Shown here one piece after another: positions 1 through 6,707 of a stretch of 9,529 bases of DNA. A model generated the notes under the pieces. It ran no database searches. It saw only the letters and a list, made by a program, of their open reading frames with translations, and was not told where the DNA came from. Location: the NCBI GenBank assembly GCA_937907215.1, contig CALESG010000020.1:1-9529 (forward strand), written 5' to 3'. Origin of the DNA: an uncultured Ruminococcus sp. (lineage in GTDB: Bacteria; Bacillota; Clostridia; Oscillospirales; Ruminococcaceae). Position 1 is the stretch's first letter, and every line of letters starts with the position of its first letter. The position numbers were made by a program, and so were the translations under genes.

Positions 1-2576
1 AATACAGCAAAACGGCGGCAGACTATGCCGTCAATTTTATTCAGTGCCTTTCTCATACCAAAGGCACATGGGCAGGCAAAAAGTTTGAACTGCTTGACTG
101 GCAGGAGCAGATTATCCGTGACCTTTTCGGTATTCTGAAACCGAATGGATATCGGCAGTTTAACACGGCATACATTGAGATTCCAAAGAAAAATGGAAAA
201 CAATTGTCTCTTGATACGCTGATTCCAACTCCTGACGGATTTACAACAATGGGTGTTGTTCAGGTCGGAGATACCGTTTTCGATGAAAATGGAAACCCCT
301 GTCACGTTGTTGCCAAAAGCAACATTGATTTTGATGAACAGGCATACCGCATTACATTCAAGGACGGTCAGATAATCGAAGCCGGAGAGCGACATCAATG
401 GTGCGGAGAATATACAAGCGGCAAGCGAAGAAAATGCACCTTGACAACAGGTGAACTCTTTAGAATGCCAAGAGATAACGGAAGCTTTAGATTCAGAATT
501 GCCGTTGCACAGTCGATTCAGACTGCTGAAATTCCCCTGCCAATAGATCCTTATTTAATGGGTTACTGGCTTGGAAATGGCAATGCTGTCAAGCCAGAAA
601 TCACAGTTCAGACCTGTGATATTCCCGGAATTCTTTCAAAAATTCTGCCATTCTATTCAGATGTAACAGCATGGAATAATTTAGGAAACAGTGTTGTTTT
701 TAGAATTCCTGAACTGAAAAAAATCCTGCTAAAAAGTTTTCATGACAAAGTAATTCCAACCGAATATCTACGTTCATCTTATTATCAGAGGTTAGAGCTT
801 TTGCAGGGACTTATGGATTCTGATGGCTGTATTTCAGAAATAAAAGGTCAAGCAATTTATACCTCAACAGAAAAAAATCTTATTGAAAGTGTAAGCGAAT
901 TATTGTGGAGTTTAGGCATCAAAAATGCTGTATCAACCGCTGTTAGCACACAGCGTAACGACTGGAATTTGCCAAGTGCAGAATGTGGCAGAATGCAAAC
1001 CGGAGAAACTTTGTATTATGTAAAGTTTACAGCTTTTGACGATATTCCGGTTGTAGGATTAAAGAGAAAAGCAAAAAATCAAGTTCCGAGAAATCCTGCA
1101 ACACGCAGCCATTTTCGTTACATTGATAAAATTGAAAAGATAGAAAACCGTGGAATGCAATGCATTCAGGTTGACAGTCCGTCCCATCAGTATCTGGTAG
1201 GACGTTCTTTTTTGCCCACGCATAATAGCGAACTTGCGGCAGCAGTAGCTCTTCTGCTGACCTGCGGTGACGGTGAGGAACGTGCCGAGGTTTACGGCTG
1301 TGCCGCTGACAGACAGCAGGCTGCTATCGTTTTCGATGTTGCCGCCGATATGGTGAGAATGTGTCCTGCCTTAAACAAGCGAGTCAAAATCCTTACCTCG
1401 CAAAAGCGTATCGTTTACACTCCGACAAACAGTTTTTATCAGGTTTTATCTGCTGAAGCTTACAGCAAGCACGGCTTTAACATTCACGGTGTAGTTTTTG
1501 ATGAACTTCATACGCAGCCAAACCGCAAACTTTTTGACGTTATGACAAAAGGTTCAGGCGATGCCAGAATGCAGCCGTTGTACTTCCTCATCACAACAGC
1601 CGGAACGGATACCAACAGTATCTGCTATGAAGTCCACTCCAAGGCTAAGGATATCATCGAAGGCAGAAAACACGACCCAACTTTTTATCCTGTCATTTAC
1701 GGTGCTGATGAATCCGAGGACTGGACTTCTCCGGAGGTCTGGAAAAAGGCAAATCCGAGTCTTGATAAGACTATCGGAATGGATAAGGTTGTGGCTGCCT
1801 GCAACTCCGCAAAGGAAACTCCCGGCGAAGAAAATGCGTTTCGTCAGCTTCGTCTGAACCAGTGGGTAAAACAAGCAGTCCGCTGGATGCCAATGGAAAA
1901 GTGGGATAAATGCAAAGTCGCCTTTGATGAGGACTTTCTTGCAGGACGTGTCTGCTACGGTGGTCTTGACCTTTCAAGTACAACTGATATTACTGCATTT
2001 GTGCTTGTTTTCCCTCCAACTGATGATGACGAGAATTATTATGTTCTGCCGTATTTCTGGCTTCCTGAAGAAACGCTTCCCCTGCGTGTTCGCCGTGACC
2101 ATGTTCCATATGATTTATGGGAACGTCAGGGATTTTTGCTTACCACAGAGGGCAACGTTGTACACTACGGTTTCATCGAAAACTTCATTGATGAACTGGG
2201 AAAGAAATTTCATATCAAAGAAATTGCCTTTGATAGATGGGGAGCAGTTCAGATGAGCCAGAATCTGGAGGGGCTGGGCTTCACAATGGTGCAGTTCGGT
2301 CAGGGTTATCGTGATATGTCACCGCCGACAAAGGAACTTATGAAACTTGTCCTTGAACAAAAGCTTGCCCACAACGGTCATCCGGTTCTCCGCTGGAACA
2401 TGGACAATACTTTCATCAAGCGTGACCCTGCCGGAAATATCAAGCCTGACAAGGAAAAATCCACAGAGAAAATTGACGGTGCTGTAGCTCTGATTATGGC
2501 TCTCGACCGTGCGATTCGGTGTGGATGTGTTTCCGAGGATTCTATTTATGATTCAAGGGATTTGTTGATTTTATAA
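1..2576 (+). CDS. terL: Phage terminase large subunit, 5' partial, intein-containing precursor
   Basis: The large terminase subunit is the ATPase-nuclease motor that cuts phage DNA and pumps it through the portal into the procapsid. The reading frame is open from position 3 with no start in the window, so the gene begins upstream; the TTG at 204 inside the intein is not its start. About 66 N-extein codons (3-200) and 449 C-extein codons (1227-2573) are visible. With the intein removed, Walker A reads PKKNGKSELAAAVAL. Walker B is GVVFDELH with the Asp-Glu pair at 1500-1505, followed by the LITTAG coupling motif. The C-terminal RNase H-like nuclease shows acidic residues in GGLDLSS (Asp 1968-1970), AFDRWG (Asp 2232-2234) and KIDGAV (Asp 2475-2477). 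The extein total of about 515 residues fits an HK97-type TerL lacking some 40-50 N-terminal residues. The portal gene downstream supports the assignment. The unspliced precursor has a broken P-loop and should be inactive. Confidence 0.95.
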   Translation, partial: YSKTAADYAVNFIQCLSHTKGTWAGKKFELLDWQEQIIRDLFGILKPNGYRQFNTAYIEIPKKNGKQLSLDTLIPTPDGFTTMGVVQVGDTVFDENGNPCHVVAKSNIDFDEQAYRITFKDGQIIEAGERHQWCGEYTSGKRRKCTLTTGELFRMPRDNGSFRFRIAVAQSIQTAEIPLPIDPYLMGYWLGNGNAVKPEITVQTCDIPGILSKILPFYSDVTAWNNLGNSVVFRIPELKKILLKSFHDKVIPTEYLRSSYYQRLELLQGLMDSDGCISEIKGQAIYTSTEKNLIESVSELLWSLGIKNAVSTAVSTQRNDWNLPSAECGRMQTGETLYYVKFTAFDDIPVVGLKRKAKNQVPRNPATRSHFRYIDKIEKIENRGMQCIQVDSPSHQYLVGRSFLPTHNSELAAAVALLLTCGDGEERAEVYGCAADRQQAAIVFDVAADMVRMCPALNKRVKILTSQKRIVYTPTNSFYQVLSAEAYSKHGFNIHGVVFDELHTQPNRKLFDVMTKGSGDARMQPLYFLITTAGTDTNSICYEVHSKAKDIIEGRKHDPTFYPVIYGADESEDWTSPEVWKKANPSLDKTIGMDKVVAACNSAKETPGEENAFRQLRLNQWVKQAVRWMPMEKWDKCKVAFDEDFLAGRVCYGGLDLSSTTDITAFVLVFPPTDDDENYYVLPYFWLPEETLPLRVRRDHVPYDLWERQGFLLTTEGNVVHYGFIENFIDELGKKFHIKEIAFDRWGAVQMSQNLEGLGFTMVQFGQGYRDMSPPTKELMKLVLEQKLAHNGHPVLRWNMDNTFIKRDPAGNIKPDKEKSTEKIDGAVALIMALDRAIRCGCVSEDSIYDSRDLLIL
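201..1226 (+). mobile_element. Class 3 intein (342 aa) with LAGLIDADG endonuclease domain, inserted in the TerL P-loop
   Basis: This protein-splicing element begins at Gln (CAA 201-203), reading QLSLDTLIPTPDG, and ends at HN (1221-1226), followed by Ser+1 of the extein. Removing it restores NGK-S of Walker A exactly. Position 1 is Gln, so the standard N-terminal Cys/Ser attack is impossible. The class 3 triad is present: Trp in block B as His-x-Trp (His65, Trp67 at 399-401), Cys in block F (Cys321 at 1161-1163) and Thr before the terminal His-Asn (Thr340 at 1218-1220). In class 3 inteins the block F Cys makes the first attack on the N-junction (family knowledge). The middle holds a dodecapeptide endonuclease with motifs YLMGYWLGNG (residues 118-127) and LLQGLMDSDG (around 200-209). 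Motif 1 has Asn126 where the metal-binding Asp is expected, so cleavage is probably weak or lost. By eye the insert looks more A/T-rich than the extein. Confidence 0.93.
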
Positions 2577-2610
2577 CAAAGAACAGACAGATTTCTCCGT
2601 CTGCTCTTTG
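2577..2610. terminator. Hairpin between convergent terL and antitoxin genes, possible bidirectional terminator
   Basis: An inverted repeat starts immediately after the terL stop. CAAAGA (2577-2582) pairs with TCTTTG (2605-2610) and CAGAC (2584-2588) with GTCTG (2599-2603), leaving a mismatch between the two stems. It lies three bases before the end of the convergent antitoxin gene. No strong U-tract follows directly on either strand, so efficiency is uncertain. It could mark the 3' ends of both the terL and the toxin-antitoxin transcripts. Confidence 0.5.
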
Positions 2611-2613
2611 AGA

Positions 2614-2886
2614 TTATATGAATTCGATTTTTAATGTTTTTCCCATAGCTTCTGCCAAACGCTGCAGCGTTCTCAGAGATGGATTTGCATTCCCATTCTC
2701 CAGTTTGCTGATATCCCCCTGTGCAATACCGGATTTCTGGGAAAGCTCCTTTTGTGTAATTCCACAAGACTTGCGTGCATCGATGATTGCCTGAATAATT
2801 GTAAACTCCGGTTCAAGTGCTTCATATTCTTCCTTGAAATCAGGATTCTCAAGCTGCTGTGCAAGATAATCATTGAAGTTTGTCAT
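2614..2886 (-). CDS. HigA-like XRE-family antitoxin / operon autorepressor
   Basis: This is a 90-residue protein with a Cro/C1-type helix-turn-helix at about residues 43-82 (ITQKELSQKSGIAQGDISKL, then ENGNANPSLRTLQRLAEAMG). The N-terminal 40 residues are acidic and probably form the toxin-contacting segment. The ATG at 2886-2884 overlaps the toxin TGA as ATGA, so the two genes are translationally coupled. A GAAAGGAG ribosome site lies about 11 bases upstream, inside the toxin gene. In toxin-first HigBA-type systems the antitoxin binds and neutralises the toxin and represses the shared promoter (family knowledge). The 20-bp palindrome upstream of the toxin gene is the obvious operator. The gene is on the strand opposite to terL and portal, consistent with an inserted moron-type cassette. 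Confidence 0.92.
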   Translation of the reverse strand: MTNFNDYLAQQLENPDFKEEYEALEPEFTIIQAIIDARKSCGITQKELSQKSGIAQGDISKLENGNANPSLRTLQRLAEAMGKTLKIEFI

Positions 2887-3245
2887 GATTCACCATGCTC
2901 CTTTCTGCTCAGATATTCTTCTTTATAACGTTTTGCACGTTCCAGTTCTTCCTTTGGTGTTTTCTGCGTTTTCTTTATAAAACCATTTGTCAATACTACT
3001 TTTCTGCCAATGACAAAGAAATACAAAACTCTTGATATGTCCGAACCGACCTTTGCCCGCAACTCCATGATTCCCTCGTTTAGAGCCTTGGAATACGGTT
3101 CACGCAGTTCATATCCATTCTTTTGCAGCATGACTATGGTACGAAGCATTTTAGCCCTCATTTTTACATCGAGACTGTCCAGAAATTCTTTGACGGGTTC
3201 TGCACCATCAGGCTTGTCATAAAATATGATGTCAAAATCCTGCAT
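2883..3245 (-). CDS. HigB-like (RelE/ParE superfamily, phage Gp49-type) toxin
   Basis: This is a 120-residue basic protein. It opens with FDIIFYDKPDGAEPVKEFLD, then has a helix rich in Lys/Arg (KMRAKMLRTIVMLQKNGYEL), the LREPYSKALNEGIMELR core, and a strand pair SRVLYFFVIGRKVVLTNGFIKK. This is the usual order of the Gp49/HigB family, whose members cleave mRNA, typically at the ribosome (family knowledge; no activity shown here). The C-terminal tail is a charged helix (EELERAKRYKEEYL). The start ATG has a strong AAAAGGAG ribosome site (reverse complement of 3253-3260), seven bases upstream. It is first in a two-gene operon with the XRE antitoxin, whose start overlaps its stop. A ParE-like gyrase-directed toxin is the main alternative, but the Gp49-type pattern is more likely. 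Confidence 0.92.
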   Translation of the reverse strand: MQDFDIIFYDKPDGAEPVKEFLDSLDVKMRAKMLRTIVMLQKNGYELREPYSKALNEGIMELRAKVGSDISRVLYFFVIGRKVVLTNGFIKKTQKTPKEELERAKRYKEEYLSRKEHGES

Positions 3246-3260
3246 TTTTATTCTCCTTTT

Positions 3261-3280
3261 ATATAGGATTTATCCTATAT
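3261..3280. promoter_or_regulatory. Perfect 20-bp palindromic operator of the toxin-antitoxin operon
   Basis: Two perfect 9-base arms, ATATAGGAT and ATCCTATAT, flank a TT centre. The site lies between the -10 box (3283-3288) and the toxin ribosome site (3253-3260), covering the expected transcription start. Binding by the XRE antitoxin dimer would block transcription, the usual autoregulation of this family. The position and symmetry are seen directly; the binding protein is inferred. Confidence 0.8.
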
Positions 3281-3282
3281 TC

Positions 3283-3311
3283 ATTATACAGTATATTTCT
3301 ATCTTTGTCAA
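3283..3311 (-). promoter_or_regulatory. Consensus sigma-A promoter for the toxin-antitoxin operon
   Basis: Read on the minus strand, TTGACA (3311-3306) and TATAAT (3288-3283) are both perfect consensus hexamers with an ideal 17-base spacer (3289-3305). Transcription should start near 3276, inside the palindromic operator. The -35 hexamer touches the ribosome binding site of the divergent portal gene. Such a strong promoter is usually held down by tight repression. Confidence 0.9.
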
Positions 3312-3325
3312 GAGGTGATTACATG
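3312..3325 (+). promoter_or_regulatory. Portal ribosome binding site and start codon
   Basis: AGGTGAT (about 3312-3318) precedes ATG 3323-3325 by a normal spacing and decides the portal start. The in-frame TTG at 3305 has no comparable site upstream and overlaps the -35 box of the divergent operon, so it is not chosen. No convincing plus-strand promoter was recognised between 3246 and 3322. The portal may depend on read-through from upstream or on a phage-specific promoter. Confidence 0.75.
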
Positions 3326-4234
3326 AATTTTTTTACCAAACTTTTTCATTCCAGAGATGCTCCTCAAAATAGCTACGATTCCCCATCCTACAGCTATTTC
3401 TTCGGCAGGTCAAACAGCGGAAAACGAGTCAGCGACAGAACGGCTTTACAGCATACTGTTGTATATGTCTGCGTGAGAGTTTTAAGTGAAGCGATTGCAC
3501 AATTGCCCCTTCACGTCTATCAATATACAGAAAACGGAAAAGAGCGAGTGCCGATGCACCCGCTATATTTTTTGCTCCACGACCAGCCGAATCCGGAAAT
3601 GACATCATTTATTTTTAGGGAAACGCTGATGTCACACTTACTGATTTACGGCAACGCCTATGCTCAGATCATCCGAAACGGACGTGGAGAAGTCATGGGA
3701 CTGTATCCATTGATGCCTGATAAAGTCAAGGTTGACCGTGACGAGAGAAATCGTTTAATATACATTTACAGCCGATACGATGAAGCAAATCCCAATCTGA
3801 AAGAACAAGGAGATATTGTTCTGCGTCAGGAAGATATTCTGCATATTCCGGGTTTAGGCTTTGATGGTTTGGTTGGCTATTCTCCCATTGCACTCGCTAA
3901 AAATGCAATTGGAATCTCCATTGCCTGCGAGGAATACGGTTCTACATTCTTTGCCAATGGTGCAAGTCCGAGCGGTATTCTTGAGCATCCGGGAGTCATC
4001 AAAGACCCTGCCAAAATCCGAAAAGCATGGCATCAGGCTTACGGCTCAGGTAACGCTCACAAGGTCGCTGTTCTCGAAGAGGGTATGAAATATCAGCCGA
4101 TTTCTATCCCCAACAATGAGGCACAATTCCTTGAAACAAGAAAGTTTCAGGTAGAAGAAATCGCTCGCCTTTACCGTGTACCACTTCATATGATAGGCGA
4201 TCTGGAACACGCCACATTCAGCAATATTGAACAT
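3323..4234 (+). CDS. Phage portal protein (HK97-type), exon 1 of a gene split by two group II introns
   Basis: The portal forms the dodecameric ring at the capsid vertex through which TerL pumps DNA and to which the tail joins. This exon encodes the first 304 residues, from MNFFTKLF. Family-typical features are the early helix TVVYVCVRVLSEAIAQLPLH, the segment LLIYGNAYAQIIRNGRGEV, and the late block VPLHMIGDLEHATFSNIEH, one of the best conserved stretches of HK97-type portals. After NIEH the frame meets intron sequence GTGCG and would stop at 4268-4270, giving a 315-residue truncated product if unspliced. The conserved continuation is found at 6708 (QSLEFVKYT) and again at 9469 (LFDPWLVRW). 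The gene is therefore split, not dead. It follows terL in the usual packaging order, with the toxin-antitoxin pair between them. Confidence 0.93.
4221..4234 (+). other. IBS2 and IBS1, intron 1 target sequence in portal exon 1
   Basis: IBS2 is GCAATA (4221-4226) and IBS1 is GAACAT (4229-4234), directly before the 5' splice site at 4235. Each pairs with a complementary EBS in intron domain I: EBS2 TATTGC at 4426-4431 (six Watson-Crick pairs) and EBS1 GTGTTC at 4512-4517 (six pairs, one G-U). Two matches in the right order support the splice site independently of the protein. Confidence 0.85.
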
Positions 4235-4425
4235 GTGCGCCCAGATAGGGCGATATTGACAGTAAACTAAGGCATTACCCCACAAGACAGAGTGGGAGTC
4301 AACCCGTCTTACCTTGCAGGGAAACCGACAGCAAGGGAACATAGCACTACGGGAAAGCGGATAACGCAAAAGGATATTCAGCGAAAAAGGTCCGCAATGA
4401 CAAGTTGGCACAAGGGTAAAGCTGG

Positions 4426-4431
4426 TATTGC
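4426..4431 (+). other. EBS2 of group II intron 1
   Basis: TATTGC pairs completely with IBS2 GCAATA at 4221-4226. It lies about 80 bases before EBS1 and is followed by CTAACGCAA, a context resembling the EBS2 loop of Ll.LtrB from memory. Confidence 0.75.
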
Positions 4432-4499
4432 CTAACGCAAAGGTTAGTTCCTCTTATGTTGAGGGTACGGAAATTATCCTGAAACCGTACTCACGGTTC

Positions 4500-4526
4500 T
4501 TTACAGTAATGGTGTTCGACTGTAAA
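4500..4526 (+). other. EBS1 stem-loop of group II intron 1
   Basis: TTTACAGT (4500-4507) and ACTGTAAA (4519-4526) form a perfect 8-bp stem. The loop holds GTGTTC (4512-4517), complementary to IBS1 GAACAT with one G-U pair. G4511, immediately 5' of EBS1, is the candidate delta base that pairs with C6708 of exon 2. Confidence 0.85.
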
Positions 4527-4775
4527 TCTGTTAGCCAAGCCGTGAAACAGTCACGAGAACGTGTACTTGAAAACCGAAATGCTGCCCGACAGCCAACACG
4601 CCTATCAGTATCGTTAACTGGGGATTACCTAAGCGGAAATGCTGAGTTCTCTCAGCTATGACGCAGGTCTGAATATTCCGTACGGTAACAGAGCTTTCGT
4701 AGTAGTCTGAGATGGATAATGACCATTACATGGCGAAGGAAAGCAGTTTGTTAATTCCAGAATAAGGTGATGAAA

Positions 4776-4794
4776 GGGAGGAGAAACCTCAATG
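4776..4794 (+). promoter_or_regulatory. Domain IVa hairpin overlapping the maturase ribosome binding site
   Basis: GAGG (4778-4781) pairs with CCTC (4787-4790) just before ATG 4792-4794, so the Shine-Dalgarno GGGAGG is inside a small hairpin. In Ll.LtrB the equivalent DIVa is the high-affinity LtrA binding site, and binding represses LtrA translation (established for that intron). The same autoregulation is inferred here. Confidence 0.7.
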
Positions 4795-6579
4795 AATCCA
4801 ACATCAAACATTTTGGAGCGTATCTACCAAAATTCAAAACAACACCCAAACGGTGTCTTTACAAGGCTATACCGTTATCTATTAAGGGAAGATATTTATT
4901 TCATGGCATACCAGAAATTATATGCCAACAAGGGTTCAGTTACTAAAGGGTCTGATAATGACACAGCTGATGGCTTCGGCAAGGACTATGTCAATGAACT
5001 GATAGAAGAACTCAGGAATGGGACATATCGCCCTAAGCCTGTCAGACGGAAATATATCCAGAAGAAAAATAAAAAACTCCGTCCGCTTGGTATTCCGTCG
5101 TTCAGAGACAAGCTGCTCCAGGAAGCTGTCCGGATGATTCTCGAAGTTATATATGAACCACTTTTCTACGACCAGTCCCATGGATTCCGTCCAGAACGGA
5201 GTTGTCACACTGCGTTGGCGCAAATAAAAAGGGATTTCACAGGAACGAAGTGGTTTATTGAGGGAGACATCAGAGGATGCTTCGACAACATCAACCATAA
5301 TGTACTTCTCAGAGAATTGGAGAGCAAGATAAAAGACAGTAAATTTATAAACATCATCAGGATGTTCCTTAAAGCTGGTTATGTGGAAGATTTCACATAT
5401 CACGGCACAATATCAGGAGCTCCGCAGGGCGGTGTTATTTCGCCGATTCTTGCTAACATCTATCTCCATGGGCTGGACAGAAAAGTTATAGAGCTAAAAG
5501 AGAAGTTCGATCAACCGCAATCAAGAAGTCAGACACTGGAATATATCAGATTGCATGGCAAGAAAACGAAACTTAAAAAGAAAATTAAAGCAGCAGAGGG
5601 CGAAGAAAGAGAAAAGCTTTTAGAGGACTTAAAAGAACTCGACAAGCAGATGCTCAAAACACCGGCAAAATGCGAAGACGATAAAAAAATTGCTTATTGC
5701 AGATATGCTGATGACTTCCTCATAGGAGTCTGCGGCGACCGAAGTGATTGCGAAAAATTGAAGGCAGTCCTGAAAATGTTTCTGGAAACAGAGTACTCAT
5801 TGGAACTCAGTGAGGAAAAGACCTGCATCACGCACAGTGCAGAAAAGATAAGATTCCTTGGTTTTGATGTGGCAATCAGGAGAAGCCAGAAAGTGAAACG
5901 TAAAAGCAACGGCGTGAAACAAAGAACCCTGAATTATACTGTTGAACTGACGATACCCCTTGAGGATAAAGTAACACGGTATCTCTTTGAGAATGGCATT
6001 GTAAAACAGAAGGATAACGGTACACTATGGCCTATATCCGTTCCTCGCCTTCGATATCTCTCGGAGGTAGAAATTGTGCGTAAATTTGATGCGCAGTTCA
6101 GAGGAATATGCAATTACTATCGCATGGCGGCTAACTACAGCAGGCTTATATATTTCCAGTATCTAATGGAATATAGCTGCCTGAAAACGCTTGCTTCCAA
6201 ACACGACAGCACTCTAAAAAAGGTGAGAACCAAGTACAGAGTGAAAGACGGTTGGGGTATACCGTATAGCACGAAAGAGGGCGAGAAAATCGCTCGGATT
6301 TCAAAGCTGTCCGACTGTAAAAATGGCAGACTGTGTATAGACCGTGATCCTTGGCTGTATAGACCCATCAAAAGACATGACCTCACAATATGGAGCAGAC
6401 TGGAAGCTAAGCAATGTGAACTCTGTGGAACGCATAGCGACCACTGCAAGGTGTATCATGCTGGCAGTATGAAACAACTCAATCCAAATACAGAGTGGGG
6501 AAAGCAGATGATTTCCATGTGGCGCAAAACCCTTGTGGTCTGTGAAAAATGTTATGAAATGATTCATAACGGTGTGTAA
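4792..6579 (+). CDS. ltrA: Group II intron-encoded reverse transcriptase/maturase, LtrA-like (intron 1)
   Basis: This 595-residue multifunctional protein, close to LtrA in length, helps intron 1 fold and splice and copies intron RNA into DNA during mobility. The RT domain holds GDIRGCFDNI (Asp159), PQGG (211-214) and RYADDFLIG (YADD 305-308), so all catalytic Asp residues are present. A charged insertion of about 75 residues lies between RT4 and RT5. Domain X covers roughly 430-475 (FRGICNYYRMAANY, then YLMEYSCLKTLASKH). The DNA-binding/HNH tail starts at CELC (542-545) and keeps both Cys pairs (CEKC 584-587). The usual His-His reads Tyr555-His556, and the His after the second Cys pair is Tyr588. 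Second-strand cleavage is therefore probably lost, while splicing and reverse transcription should remain. Translation starts at ATG 4792 after a strong GGGAGG. The gene sits entirely inside domain IV of intron 1. Confidence 0.95.
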   Translation: MNPTSNILERIYQNSKQHPNGVFTRLYRYLLREDIYFMAYQKLYANKGSVTKGSDNDTADGFGKDYVNELIEELRNGTYRPKPVRRKYIQKKNKKLRPLGIPSFRDKLLQEAVRMILEVIYEPLFYDQSHGFRPERSCHTALAQIKRDFTGTKWFIEGDIRGCFDNINHNVLLRELESKIKDSKFINIIRMFLKAGYVEDFTYHGTISGAPQGGVISPILANIYLHGLDRKVIELKEKFDQPQSRSQTLEYIRLHGKKTKLKKKIKAAEGEEREKLLEDLKELDKQMLKTPAKCEDDKKIAYCRYADDFLIGVCGDRSDCEKLKAVLKMFLETEYSLELSEEKTCITHSAEKIRFLGFDVAIRRSQKVKRKSNGVKQRTLNYTVELTIPLEDKVTRYLFENGIVKQKDNGTLWPISVPRLRYLSEVEIVRKFDAQFRGICNYYRMAANYSRLIYFQYLMEYSCLKTLASKHDSTLKKVRTKYRVKDGWGIPYSTKEGEKIARISKLSDCKNGRLCIDRDPWLYRPIKRHDLTIWSRLEAKQCELCGTHSDHCKVYHAGSMKQLNPNTEWGKQMISMWRKTLVVCEKCYEMIHNGV

Positions 6580-6612
6580 AGAATTAGTAGTAGAATGTTA
6601 ATAACAAGCGGA

Positions 6613-6646
6613 GAGCCGTATACGCTGAAAGGTGTACGTACGGTTC
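6613..6646 (+). ncRNA. Domain V of group II intron 1 (catalytic hairpin)
   Basis: This is a canonical 34-nt domain V: GAGCCGTA at the start pairs with TACGGTTC at the end. It has the AGC catalytic triad at 6614-6616, a GAAA tetraloop and the usual two-base bulge. It starts 33 bases after the maturase stop. The catalytic core looks intact. Confidence 0.95.
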
Positions 6647-6650
6647 GGGA

Positions 6651-6703
6651 GGGGGTATAGGTAAACCTGCTGTCGTAAGGCAGTAAGGCGACCTATATCT
6701 ACC
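6651..6703 (+). ncRNA. Domain VI of group II intron 1 with bulged branch-point A6701
   Basis: GGTATAGGT (6654-6662) pairs with ACCTATATC (6691-6699) and G6653 pairs with T6700. A6701 is bulged, and the stem closes with G6651-G6652 paired to C6702-C6703. A6701 is the seventh base from the 3' splice site, the normal lariat branch position. An inner hairpin CTGC/GCAG caps the domain. Confidence 0.85.
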
Positions 6704-6707
6704 TCAT

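Larger units (their letters stand above)
4235..6707 (+). mobile_element. Group II intron 1 (group IIA, Ll.LtrB-like), 2473 nt, in the portal gene
   Basis: This self-splicing retroelement begins GTGCGCCCAGATAGGG and ends CTCAT (3' AY rule). Its removal joins the His codon 4232-4234 to CAA 6708-6710 in frame. Domains I-III fill 4235-4775, a gene-free stretch. They include the EBS2 and EBS1 loops and, around 4680-4750, a run of GTAGTAGTCTGAG and ACATGGCGAAGG elements that resembles the Ll.LtrB RNA as I remember it. Domain IV holds the maturase gene (4792-6579). Domain V (6613-6646) and domain VI with branch A6701 close the intron. G4511, just 5' of EBS1, can pair with C6708, the first base of the next exon, as the delta-delta' contact of group IIA requires. 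The encoded protein is also LtrA-like. Splicing competence is inferred from these parts. Confidence 0.94.

Noticed and set aside
204..206. TTG at 204 as the start of the terminase/intein gene
   Set aside because: The same frame is open upstream to position 3 and encodes the terminase N-extein (WAGKKFELLDWQEQIIRDLFG, then the PKKNGK half of Walker A), so 204 is internal.
1554..2256. Several open frames on both strands inside the terL region
   Set aside because: They are shadows of the strongly conserved terminase frame, with no recognisable motifs or ribosome sites.
3305..3307. TTG at 3305 as the portal start
   Set aside because: It has no ribosome site and overlaps the -35 box of the divergent operon; ATG 3323 has AGGTGAT in front.
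4428..4661. A 77-codon open frame in the 5' part of intron 1
   Set aside because: It overlaps the EBS2 and EBS1 structures of domain I; no protein motif is visible, so this is structural RNA.
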